From Bacillus sp. FJAT-27225 (lineage in GTDB: Bacteria > Bacillota > Bacilli > Bacillales > Cytobacillaceae), in assembly GCF_001685025.1 (NCBI RefSeq), contig NZ_MAYU01000012.1, positions 558,001 to 622,000 of the forward strand: a stretch of 64,000 nucleotides of DNA, given 5' to 3'. The notes beneath the pieces are model-generated. The model was not told where the DNA came from. It saw only the letters and a program-made list of their open reading frames with translations, and searched no databases. Positions within the stretch are counted from its first letter, which is position 1; each line of letters starts with the position of its first letter. This document shows positions 16,639-24,116 of the stretch, in pieces. The translations under genes were made by a program, and so were the position numbers.

Positions 16639-17469
16639 ATGCCGGTTATGACGATTCATGGAAATGATTTGTTTTACGAGGTGTTTGGGCCGGAGGATGC
16701 AAAGGAAACGGTGATGTTTTTAAACGGGGTAATGACGACGACAAGCTCGTGGGCGCTGTATTATCCGCTGTTTGAAAAATTGGGGTACCGGGTTGTTTTG
16801 CACGATTTCAAAGGGCAGATGAAGTCGGCGAAGCCTCCGGGACCGTATTCGTTCCGGGGGCACGCCGACGATGCGGTTGCTTTGCTGGATGAGCTTGGTG
16901 TCAACGGTCCGGTGCATTTAATTGGAACGTCGTATGGAGGAGAGGTTGCGGTTCGGTTTGCAATTGATTATCCGGAACGGGCGGCTTCACTAGTAGTGAT
17001 TGATTCGACGAGTGAGCTGGATGAGACGACGAAGCTGTTTGTTGAGGGCTGGAAGCAGCTCGCGCTCACGTCCAAGGGTGAGGCGTTCTTTTGGGGCGCT
17101 GCTCCTTCGCTTTATTACAATGCGTTTATTGTGCAGAACAAGGAATTTTTGGCGGAGCGGGCCCGGATGATGAATGAGATTGATGACGAATATTTTGCCG
17201 GCCAGGTCACGCTGTATGAAACGTTCCTCCGCGATGCGGATTTTACGGATGAGCTTGGGAAGGTTGCGTGCCCAGCGCTGGTTGTGGTCGGTGAGAACGA
17301 TATTTTGAAACCGCGGTGGTCTTCGGACATTTTGGCTAAGGGAATCGCCGGGGCCGAATATATGGTGATTCCGGAGTGCGGCCATGTGGCGATTTTCGAG
17401 AAGCCTGAGGTATTGAAGTCGGCAATGGTTGGGTTTGTGGTGAAGAATAGCGAGCTTGGGAGAGCATAG
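16639..17469 (+). CDS. Alpha/beta hydrolase
   Basis: A 276-residue alpha/beta-hydrolase with nucleophile elbow GTSYGG, acid region VVVGENDILKP and catalytic histidine in PECGHVAIFEKP. The ATG at 16639 has ATAGGAGG in front and gives MPVMTIHGNDLFYEVFG; the ATG nine bases earlier has poor spacing. It follows fabG by about 95 bases across a GGGGTCTGACCCC element and probably shares its sigma-54 promoter. It differs clearly from the hydrolase at 5023-5838. A thioesterase or carboxylesterase role in the same pathway is a reasonable inference. Confidence 0.87.
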   Translation: MPVMTIHGNDLFYEVFGPEDAKETVMFLNGVMTTTSSWALYYPLFEKLGYRVVLHDFKGQMKSAKPPGPYSFRGHADDAVALLDELGVNGPVHLIGTSYGGEVAVRFAIDYPERAASLVVIDSTSELDETTKLFVEGWKQLALTSKGEAFFWGAAPSLYYNAFIVQNKEFLAERARMMNEIDDEYFAGQVTLYETFLRDADFTDELGKVACPALVVVGENDILKPRWSSDILAKGIAGAEYMVIPECGHVAIFEKPEVLKSAMVGFVVKNSELGRA

Positions 17470-17478
17470 ATGAAGTAA

Positions 17479-17515
17479 GGAGCAATTTCCGGTGTCGGGG
17501 ATTGCTTCTTTTTTT
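17479..17515 (+). terminator. Intrinsic terminator after the fabG-hydrolase operon
   Basis: AGCAAT..CC / GG..ATTGCT hairpin (17481-17506) followed by CTTCTTTTTTT. Confidence 0.8.
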
Positions 17516-17599
17516 CGTGGAATTTTCTGAAAACTAGTTGACCTCCATTCTCGTTTTGTGTAAAATTACACCAAAAGGGCATTTTAGGAGGTTGGTTGA

Positions 17600-17838
17600 A
17601 TGAAAAAGGCATTCCCTGTTCTTCCGCTAGTTGTATCTACTATAGGTTTTCTTTTGTTTATCGTTATGAGTGGGATTATCGGAGGTCATTCATTCGAAGA
17701 CTCACAGAACCCTTCCTTTCTGCATAAAATTATCTATGCGCTTACTCATTCGGTTTATCCTTTTGTGGCGATTGGCTTTTGCTGTGGGCCGTTGCAGCTC
17801 TTGTAGTGGTGATCAGGAAAAGGAGTTTAAGATATTAA
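17600..17838 (+). pseudogene. Frameshifted small membrane protein gene
   Basis: The open frame from 17600 encodes two membrane segments and stops at 17806 after VAIGFCCGPLQLL. One T added to the TTTT at about 17777-17780 would continue as GFLLWAVAALVVVIRKRSLRY and end at 17838. That is a natural hydrophobic helix with a positive C-terminal tail, which the actual frame lacks. A single-base loss, or a sequencing error in a homopolymer, is the simplest reading. The ATG has a good AGGAGG. No named family was recognised. Confidence 0.6.
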
Positions 17839-17879
17839 AGCAGGCAGAAAAAAGTCAAATCTGGAACGAGGTAATTGCA

Positions 17880-18338
17880 ATGAAACTAAAATTATTTACT
17901 TTCCTTATCTGTTCATATTTACTTTCTTTTTCAATAAACTTAATTCCATCAGTGAAACATCCAGACTCATCTATGAATATATTCAATTTACTTGCTACAG
18001 CTTTGTTCTTGTTCGCTTTGCTAGTATTTATTAAAGAGGGATTGGATAGTGGTAAAGCTATTAAAGGAGTAAAGGTATTTTTACTAGCGGGATTTATATC
18101 CTGCTTAGTTGTTTATGTTATTAAAATGTTTGAGGGGTCAATGATGGATTCAGCTATTTTGGATATAATCGTGTCTATTCAGTATCCACTTTATTTGCTG
18201 TTTACAACACCGTTGTTTGGAGTGAACTACTTATTTGATATGGGGTATGAGACTTTCACGTTGTGGATGTCGGTTGTATATGCTCTTGCTTACATAGCAA
18301 ACGGTGACAGTTCTACTTTGCCAGAAACGCGCTCCTGA
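17880..18338 (+). CDS. Small polytopic membrane protein of unknown function
   Basis: A 152-residue protein with about four or five hydrophobic segments (5-19, 32-51, 62-81, 92-115 and 122-137). The frame is open upstream to 17670, but that part overlaps the preceding gene out of frame. The ATG at 17880 has ACGAGGT in front. It may form an operon with the frameshifted gene 40 bases upstream. No motif identifies a function. Confidence 0.55.
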   Translation: MKLKLFTFLICSYLLSFSINLIPSVKHPDSSMNIFNLLATALFLFALLVFIKEGLDSGKAIKGVKVFLLAGFISCLVVYVIKMFEGSMMDSAILDIIVSIQYPLYLLFTTPLFGVNYLFDMGYETFTLWMSVVYALAYIANGDSSTLPETRS

Positions 18339-18360
18339 GCTGTGAAGGAGCGCGTTTTTA
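18325..18360 (+). terminator. Intrinsic terminator overlapping the end of the preceding gene
   Basis: AAACGCGCTCCT / AGGAGCGCGTTTTTA. The left arm encodes the last residues and stop codon of the 17880-18338 gene, so the stop codon sits inside the stem. Confidence 0.85.
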
Positions 18361-18388
18361 TGAAAAATATAAACTCAAGCGGCTGTTG

Positions 18389-18649
18389 CTAACGAGAACT
18401 GTCTCCACTTTGCCTCTTTTGTTCGTTGAGGCGTTTGATTTCGAGCATGAGTGCCTTCATTTCGTTCTTGGCGTCCGGGTAGAGTGCGTTCCAGTGCTGG
18501 GCGAGTGCCGGCATCGTTTTGGCGATGTGTGTGTACAGTGCATACATTTTCACTTTTTCGGTTGTTTCTTCGTCGGATTGGCCAACGAGTAGCTCGGCGT
18601 ATTTTTCAAGTAAGGCTTCGAGCTGCTTCACAAATGTTGTCTGTTCCAT
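18389..18649 (-). CDS. YusU-like small protein (DUF2573-like)
   Basis: An 86-residue helical, charged protein (MEQTTFVKQLEALLEKYAELLVGQSDEETTEKVKMY...). Length and position downstream of a YusV-type ATPase resemble Bacillus subtilis yusU-yusV, so a DUF2573 assignment is suggested from context and overall resemblance rather than from a diagnostic motif. It overlaps the end of the FhuF-like gene by 44 bases. Function unknown. Confidence 0.6.
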   Translation of the reverse strand: MEQTTFVKQLEALLEKYAELLVGQSDEETTEKVKMYALYTHIAKTMPALAQHWNALYPDAKNEMKALMLEIKRLNEQKRQSGDSSR

Positions 18650-19418
18650 TGGCGCATTTCCCCTCCATTTCCAGCCGCCTGCACGGGCATGTTTTGCAGC
18701 GTGTGTCTCTGTCCCCCGTTAAATAGGAGAAGCAGCACGTTTTGCGGACGCGGACGAGTTCGTCCAGGTCGTCCAGATACGTTTTTTCAGAATAGAATTT
18801 GGTGATTGGGTTTCGGCGGTATTTCCCGAAGACCGCCCCTTCCGCTTTGTTAAAAATAAAATCAAAATCATCGTTGGCCTGGGTTTGGCCTTCGAGTTCC
18901 GATTCATACAGCCACATGACGTAGATGGCGACATTTTCCCATAGGATAAGTTTTGAGACGCCGGTGACCTTTCCGAGCAGATCGATGAGCGGGAATAGGT
19001 GCCCGGCAAATAGTTCGGTGAGTACTTGCTTGAACCATTCATTGCGGTGTCCCCCATCCCACTTCTCCGCTTCCATGTTCGAAAAATAAAACTTCGGAAG
19101 CCATGTTCCCTTCCCGGTTGGCGGCTCAAAGTAGATGTTTTCGGGCTGGAGGTCGAGCTTTTTGTTCCACTTGGTAACGCTGTACAGCGACAGCACAGCG
19201 ATGAACGCATATCGCTTCATGAACACCGAAGCAGCGACCTTCGGTGAGTCGGTTTGGATCACCGGCATGATTGACTCGATGAATGCCTTGAGTGTATCGG
19301 AATCGAGCAGCGCTGATACCTGAATCATCCCCTTTTTCGGGATATCAGTAAAGCGGTATGCCTTCAGTGTTGTTTTCTCTGCGATGGTAAGTGGATTCCT
19401 CTTAGTTTTCAGCTTCAT
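18606..19418 (-). CDS. FhuF-like [2Fe-2S] ferric-siderophore reductase family protein
   Basis: A 270-residue protein. Its C-terminus carries the FhuF-type cluster motif CC-x10-C-x2-C (KTCCFSYLTGDRDTRCKTCPC, near 233-247), which binds a [2Fe-2S] centre. The family reduces ferric siderophores in the cytoplasm to release iron. It is downstream of two FecCD permeases and their ATPase on the same strand, so iron release after import is the natural role. The ATG at 19418 (MKLKTKRNPLT) is preferred over the 84-base longer frame; its AAGGA site is rather distant, so the start is not certain. Confidence 0.8.
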   Translation of the reverse strand: MKLKTKRNPLTIAEKTTLKAYRFTDIPKKGMIQVSALLDSDTLKAFIESIMPVIQTDSPKVAASVFMKRYAFIAVLSLYSVTKWNKKLDLQPENIYFEPPTGKGTWLPKFYFSNMEAEKWDGGHRNEWFKQVLTELFAGHLFPLIDLLGKVTGVSKLILWENVAIYVMWLYESELEGQTQANDDFDFIFNKAEGAVFGKYRRNPITKFYSEKTYLDDLDELVRVRKTCCFSYLTGDRDTRCKTCPCRRLEMEGKCANGTDNICEAARSLT

Positions 19419-19551
19419 TGGAGATACACCGTCCTTTGCGGGATGCGGATTGTTTATCTTAGGTTGGACCCGGACCCGGTATCTAATAATTAGGACTAAC
19501 ATTTGTCTAATTAGGACAAACGCATAACCTGGTAAAATTCACAATTTCACA

Positions 19552-19583
19552 AGGGGTCTGACCCCTACCCCCAGTGGGTATCC
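19552..19583. repeat. GGGGTCTGACCCC element, copy 2
   Basis: AGGGGTCTGACCCCT at 19552-19566 followed by ACCCCCAGTGGGTATCCC. It shares TTCACAAGGGGTCTGACCCC plus the downstream ACCC...GGGTATCC with copy 1 three kilobases away. It lies between the ATPase and FhuF-like genes. Confidence 0.75.
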
Positions 19584-19584
19584 C

Positions 19585-20406
19585 TTAGTTGGCGGCCGCT
19601 TGTTTTAGGATGCAGCGGCCTTTGCCGTATGGGATGCAGAGCGGTGTGCCGAAGAGCGGGTCGATGGTGACTTCGCAGTCCATGTCGAAGACGTTTTTTA
19701 CTAATGAGCAGTTGATGACGACTTCGGGCCGGCCCTGGGCATAGATGGCTTTTTCCTTGATGGCAACGATGTTGTGCGCGTAGCGGCAAGCCAGGTTCAG
19801 GTCGTGGAGGACCATGACGATGGTCCGGCCTTCGCGCTCGTTCAGTTCCCAGAGAAGATCGAGGATTTCGATCTGGTGGGTCATGTCAAGGTATGTTGTC
19901 GGCTCATCCAGCAACAAGATATCGGTATCCTGAGCCAGTGTCATCGCTATCCAGGCACGCTGGCGCTGGCCGCCGGATAGGGAGTCGACTGGACGGTCCT
20001 TCAAGTCGTCAAGATTGGTTGCCTTCAGGGCATCATTTACTTTGCGCTCATCTTCTTCTGACCATTGCTTCAGCCAGGATTGGTATGGGTAGCGGCCCTG
20101 TTTGACGAGCTGTAGTACGGTCAGGCCTTCCGGCGCGACGGGTGTCTGCGGAAGGATGGCCATGTTACGGGCAACTTCCCTTGTTGATAGTTTTGAGATA
20201 GCTTTGCCTTCAAGTAGGACATTGCCGGATTTCGGCTTCAAGAGGCGTGCGATTGAGCGGAGCAAGGTCGATTTTCCGCAGCCGTTCCCTCCGATGAAGA
20301 CGGTGATTTCACCTTTCGGAATGGTGAGATTCAGTTCGTTTATGATAAGCGTATCTCCATAGGACAGGGTCAGGTCTTTCGTCTCGATCGCGGTTGCTTG
20401 CGTCAA
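19585..20406 (-). CDS. yusV: Iron-siderophore ABC transporter ATP-binding protein (YusV/FecE type)
   Basis: A 273-residue ABC ATPase with Walker A GGNGCGKST, signature LSGGQRQRAWIAM, Walker B ILLLDEPTTYLDM and H-loop VLHDLN, typical of ferric-siderophore transporters. The start is a TTG with GGAG eight bases ahead. It follows the two permease genes (64 bases) and would energise them. The C-terminal cysteines in DMDCEVTIDPLFGTPLCIPYGKGRC are a feature of this subgroup. Confidence 0.92.
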   Translation of the reverse strand: MTQATAIETKDLTLSYGDTLIINELNLTIPKGEITVFIGGNGCGKSTLLRSIARLLKPKSGNVLLEGKAISKLSTREVARNMAILPQTPVAPEGLTVLQLVKQGRYPYQSWLKQWSEEDERKVNDALKATNLDDLKDRPVDSLSGGQRQRAWIAMTLAQDTDILLLDEPTTYLDMTHQIEILDLLWELNEREGRTIVMVLHDLNLACRYAHNIVAIKEKAIYAQGRPEVVINCSLVKNVFDMDCEVTIDPLFGTPLCIPYGKGRCILKQAAAN

Positions 20407-20470
20407 TTCAGACAGCTCCTTTTAAAGATTTTTCGGGTGGTGACGGACACGCCCCAGAATTTATCGAATG

Positions 20471-21526
20471 TCACTGGTTTCTTGTTTTAAAAAGCAGATA
20501 GATAAAGTATGGCGCGCCGATTGCGGCAGTGAAAACGCCCGCCGGGACTTCGAGCGGCGAGAACATCGTGCGCCCGATTAGGTCGGCCGCCATGACAAGG
20601 ATTCCGCCGATGACGGCTGATACCGGGAGCAGTGCTCCGAACGATGAGCCGACTAACCTTCGCGCCATATGCGGCGCCATGAGTCCGACGAAGCCGATGC
20701 CGCCTGCGAATGCGACGGATGTTCCAATCAGCCCGGTTGCAATGGTAAGCAGTACGAGCCGCTGTTTCTGGACGCGCGAACCCAGGCCGGTTGCAACCTC
20801 GTCACCGAGTTCCTGGATGTTCAGATTCCGGGCGGCGATGAGCGCGAGTAGGATTAAAATCAGTGTTGCCGGGAGGGCGATTGAAACGTTTGCCCAAGTC
20901 GATCCGTAAACGGTTCCGGTCAGCCAGATGTTTGCCTGGCTTGCCTGAAAGATTGGTCCGAGAATCATCATTAACGTTGTCAGTGCCTTCATGAGCGCCA
21001 TCAGGCCGATGCCAATCAGGACGAGCCGAATTGGCGAGACGCCATTTTTCCAGGCCAAGATGTAGACGAGGAAAGCGGCTAGTGCGGCACCAATGAAGGC
21101 AGCTACTGGCATCCAGGCGATCGGGACGGTTAGTGCGTTGTTTTCATCACTAAAAATTGCAAGGAATCCCACGACCGCTACAGATGCGCCGCCGGTGATG
21201 CCGAGTATGTCAGGCGATGCGAGCGGGTTGCGGATCATTCCTTGCAGGATGCTGCCCGCGACGGCAAGTCCCATCCCGACGACAAGAGCGATGATGATTC
21301 GCGGGAGCCGGAAAGACGTGATGATTAGCCGGTCCATTTCAGTTCCCCCGCCAAAGAAGGTTGAGATCACGGTGAGCGGACTGATTTTCATTTCGCCCAC
21401 GCCGGTGCTGATGATAAATAGCGCGGCTGCGGCGATTGCCAAGGTGAGGAACTTAATCAGTGCTTTTTTATCAAGGAGGAAAGAGATTTTTCCTTTTAGT
21501 ATACGTATCGTTCTGAATTGACTCAT
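20471..21526 (-). CDS. FecCD-family iron-siderophore ABC permease
   Basis: A 351-residue permease with about nine or ten membrane segments and the FecCD signatures RLPRIIIALVVGMGLAVAGSILQGMIRNPLASPDILGITGGAS and the C-terminal FVGLMAPHMARRLVG loop that docks the ATPase. Its start overlaps the stop of the upstream permease by four bases (ATGA). It forms a heterodimeric channel with that paralogue. Confidence 0.93.
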   Translation of the reverse strand: MSQFRTIRILKGKISFLLDKKALIKFLTLAIAAAALFIISTGVGEMKISPLTVISTFFGGGTEMDRLIITSFRLPRIIIALVVGMGLAVAGSILQGMIRNPLASPDILGITGGASVAVVGFLAIFSDENNALTVPIAWMPVAAFIGAALAAFLVYILAWKNGVSPIRLVLIGIGLMALMKALTTLMMILGPIFQASQANIWLTGTVYGSTWANVSIALPATLILILLALIAARNLNIQELGDEVATGLGSRVQKQRLVLLTIATGLIGTSVAFAGGIGFVGLMAPHMARRLVGSSFGALLPVSAVIGGILVMAADLIGRTMFSPLEVPAGVFTAAIGAPYFIYLLFKTRNQ

Positions 21527-22527
21527 CGGCTATTGAACCCCTTCCTCGCAATATAAATGAAAAACGGGGTACCGATAATTGCTGTTGTGACGCCGACCGG
21601 GACTTCCTGCGGCATAAGCAGGTAGCGGCTGGCAATGTCGGCGGCAAGCAGAAGCATGGCGCCGAGCAGTGCTGCGAAGGGAATCGTCCAGCGATGATCG
21701 ATGCCAACAATGCTTCTCGTAATATGTGGGATGACGATGCCGATGAACCCAATTGGCCCCGCGACGGCAACGGCCCCTCCCGCAAGCAGTATAACGAGCA
21801 CGCCAAGGGCAATTTTAACAAAAGCGGTGTTAAGCCCGAGGCCTTTCGCGACGTCTTCCCCCATCGCCAGAACGTTCATCTTTCCGGCGATTAAAAGCGA
21901 GCCAAGCCAGCCGGCGATCAGGTATGGCAGGACGGCGGTCAGGTTTTCAAGGTCGCGGCCTGAAACCGAACCGGCAAGCCAGAACAGGACTTGCTCGAGC
22001 GCCGCTTCGTTCAGGACAAGCAGACCCTGTGTGAGGCTTGCGAACATCGCAGTGATTGCCGCCCCGGCGAGTGTCAGCTTCATCGGCGTAAGCCCTTCAC
22101 GGCCGAATGAGCCGATTACGTAGATGCCGATAGCCGCCACGGCTGCACCGAAGAAACTCAGCCATGTGAAGGCCTGGAGGCTATCGACTTTCAGGAGCGT
22201 CACGGCGATAACCACCATCATTCCCGCACCCGCGTTGACACCGAAAATATCGGGTGACGCAAGCGGGTTTTTGGTCAATGTTTGCAGCAAAACTCCGGCG
22301 ATGCCGAGGCTTGCTCCGACTGCTGCCGCAATCAAGGCGCGCGGAAGCCGGACTGATTCGATAATAATATGTTCATTGGATCCATTGAAGTTTGTGAATG
22401 CATCAATGGCCATTTTGATAGTTGTGTCTGTGTAGCCAAAGACAATGCTTGCCCCCATTAGGACAAGTAGCGAAATGATGGCGGCGAATAAGCCAGCCCA
22501 TTTTAACGCTTTGTTTTTCAGGACCAT
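21523..22527 (-). CDS. FecCD-family iron-siderophore ABC permease
   Basis: A 334-residue permease and the first gene of the leftward iron-uptake operon. Motifs SVRLPRALIAAAVGASLGIAGVLLQTLTKNPLASPDIFG and GFIGIVIPHITRSIVG are present. The ATG at 22527 (MVLKNKALKWAG) is a normal family start. The 28-codon longer frame has no better ribosome site. A consensus Fur box lies about 90 bp upstream. Confidence 0.92.
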   Translation of the reverse strand: MVLKNKALKWAGLFAAIISLLVLMGASIVFGYTDTTIKMAIDAFTNFNGSNEHIIIESVRLPRALIAAAVGASLGIAGVLLQTLTKNPLASPDIFGVNAGAGMMVVIAVTLLKVDSLQAFTWLSFFGAAVAAIGIYVIGSFGREGLTPMKLTLAGAAITAMFASLTQGLLVLNEAALEQVLFWLAGSVSGRDLENLTAVLPYLIAGWLGSLLIAGKMNVLAMGEDVAKGLGLNTAFVKIALGVLVILLAGGAVAVAGPIGFIGIVIPHITRSIVGIDHRWTIPFAALLGAMLLLAADIASRYLLMPQEVPVGVTTAIIGTPFFIYIARKGFNSR

Positions 22528-22617
22528 GATTGCTGTTCCGGCCTTTCTAACATACTTAGTATCATTATTGTTCTTATATACTAGTCTAAGTTGATGGAGC
22601 AACCCTGTCAATGATTC

Positions 22618-22632
22618 TGATAATCATTTTCA
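22618..22632 (-). promoter_or_regulatory. Fur box for the permease operon
   Basis: On the minus strand this is TGAAAATGATTATCA, a 7-1-7 Fur site. The same 15 bases occur in the opposite orientation at 22830-22844. A weaker site (AACAATTTTCATT) lies near 22771. Confidence 0.85.
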
Positions 22633-22829
22633 TTTAGAAATCCTCACTTTTCATAAAATTATCACTAGATAAGTTAGCATCGATTTGGAAAATTCTGCTC
22701 CCTCTCTCAACTTAATATGAATAAAGATACTCTTTTTGAAAACTTTGTGAATTAAAGTGAATAATTGAGAACAATTTTCATTTAAAGCGTTGACATGAGC
22801 GTTGTATGATTTTATTATGAAGTTGTCAT

Positions 22830-22844
22830 TGAAAATGATTATCA
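22830..22844 (+). promoter_or_regulatory. Fur box for the siderophore-binding lipoprotein gene
   Basis: TGAAAATGATTATCA lies 28 bp before the start of the binding-protein gene. It is identical to the permease-operon site but in opposite orientation, so the two divergent transcripts should respond to iron together. Confidence 0.88.
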
Positions 22845-22871
22845 ATTACAATTTGCAGGAGGACTACTACG

Positions 22872-23840
22872 ATGAGGCGATTTAAATCGATATTTGTGCT
22901 GATTACTTTATTTTCTTTGTTTTTGCTGGCTGCTTGCTGGAAGGGCAGCGATGACTCAGCCCAAGGTGGCGGAGAGGAAACTGCGAAAAAGGGGAATACG
23001 AGCTACACTGTGGAGCATGCGATGGGCTCGACGACACTTGAGAAAACACCCGAGCGTGTGGTCATTTTAACAAATGAGGGTACTGAAGCTTTGTTAGCAC
23101 TTGGCATTAAGCCGGTAGGTGCGGTTCAGTCGTGGACAGGCGACCCTTGGTATGATCATATTGAGGATGAGATGAAGGATGCCAAGGTTGTTGGGGTTGA
23201 GAGCCAGGTGAATGTTGAGGCGATTGCGGCACTGAAGCCTGATTTAATCATCGGGAATAAGATGCGCCAGGAAGAGATTTATGAGCAGCTGAAGGCGATT
23301 GCGCCGACTGTGTTCGCGGAGACGCTCCGCGGTGATTGGAAGGAGAATTTCAAGCTGTATGCCCAGGCTGTGAATAAGACAGCTGAAGGTGATAAGGTGC
23401 TTTCGGATTATACAAAGCGGATTGAGGATTTGAAGGGTAAGCTTGGCGACAAGGTGAATATGGAAGTGTCGATGGTCCGGTTTATGGCTGGCGATGTCCG
23501 GATTTATCATAATGATTCCTTCTCAGGGGTAATCTTGAAGGAGATTGGCTTTAAGCGCCCTGCCGAGCAGGATAAACCCGATTTCGCTGAAAAGAATGTG
23601 ACGAAGGAACGAATTCCAGCGATGGAAGGCGACATCCTCTTCTACTTCACGTATGAGGAAGGCGATGGCAAGGCTTCCGAACTTGAAAAAAATTGGACCA
23701 ATGACCCTTTGTTTAAGAACCTTGAAGTGGCCAAGGCTGGGAACGTCCATAAGGTTTCCGACACAATTTGGAACACGGCCGGTGGCGTAATTGCGGCTAA
23801 ACTGATGCTGGATGATATTGAGAAGATTATGGTGAAGTAG
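22872..23840 (+). CDS. Iron-siderophore ABC transporter substrate-binding lipoprotein
   Basis: A 322-residue protein with a lipoprotein signal (LFLLAAC, cysteine at 22) and a FecB/FepB-like binding fold. ERVVILTNEGTEALLALGIKPVGAV starts the first lobe, and AIAALKPDLIIGNK is the usual partner segment. It captures ferric siderophore for the divergent FecCD permeases. AGGAGG precedes the ATG and a Fur box covers the promoter region. Confidence 0.93.
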   Translation: MRRFKSIFVLITLFSLFLLAACWKGSDDSAQGGGEETAKKGNTSYTVEHAMGSTTLEKTPERVVILTNEGTEALLALGIKPVGAVQSWTGDPWYDHIEDEMKDAKVVGVESQVNVEAIAALKPDLIIGNKMRQEEIYEQLKAIAPTVFAETLRGDWKENFKLYAQAVNKTAEGDKVLSDYTKRIEDLKGKLGDKVNMEVSMVRFMAGDVRIYHNDSFSGVILKEIGFKRPAEQDKPDFAEKNVTKERIPAMEGDILFYFTYEEGDGKASELEKNWTNDPLFKNLEVAKAGNVHKVSDTIWNTAGGVIAAKLMLDDIEKIMVK

Positions 23841-23914
23841 AGTTTTTTGCTTGGAATTGCAAAGGGTGATTCAGTTTTTAGTATTGATGATTACCCTCCC
23901 CTTTTAATATTTTT

Positions 23915-23948
23915 GCACCCGCCCGGTTTTGTGGCGGGTGCTTTTTTT
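23915..23948 (+). terminator. Intrinsic terminator after the siderophore-binding gene
   Basis: GCACCCGCC / GGCGGGTGC stem with nine-base loop followed by TTTTTTT. Confidence 0.9.
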
Positions 23949-24027
23949 GTTTTTCGGGGCTATCCGTCCGCGTGGAAAAGACACCCCCACAGGGGAATGC
24001 GGGTTTCGGTGATGTATTGTCCACGGC

Positions 24028-24042
24028 AGGGGTCTGACCCCC
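24028..24042. repeat. GGGGTCTGACCCC element, copy 3
   Basis: AGGGGTCTGACCCCC in the gap before the germination operon, preceded by TTGTCCACGGC, similar to the flank of the copy at 29183. Confidence 0.7.
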
Positions 24043-24116
24043 GAATATTTTTTCCTTTTCAGGTGATAATAAGTTTACTTTTTGGGGTGTTTTGTTTGTG
24101 TTAGGGGGTGTTCGGT

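Noticed and set aside
22651-22845. Leftward 64-codon frame between the iron genes
   Set aside because: It occupies the regulatory region with the Fur sites; A/T-rich artefact.
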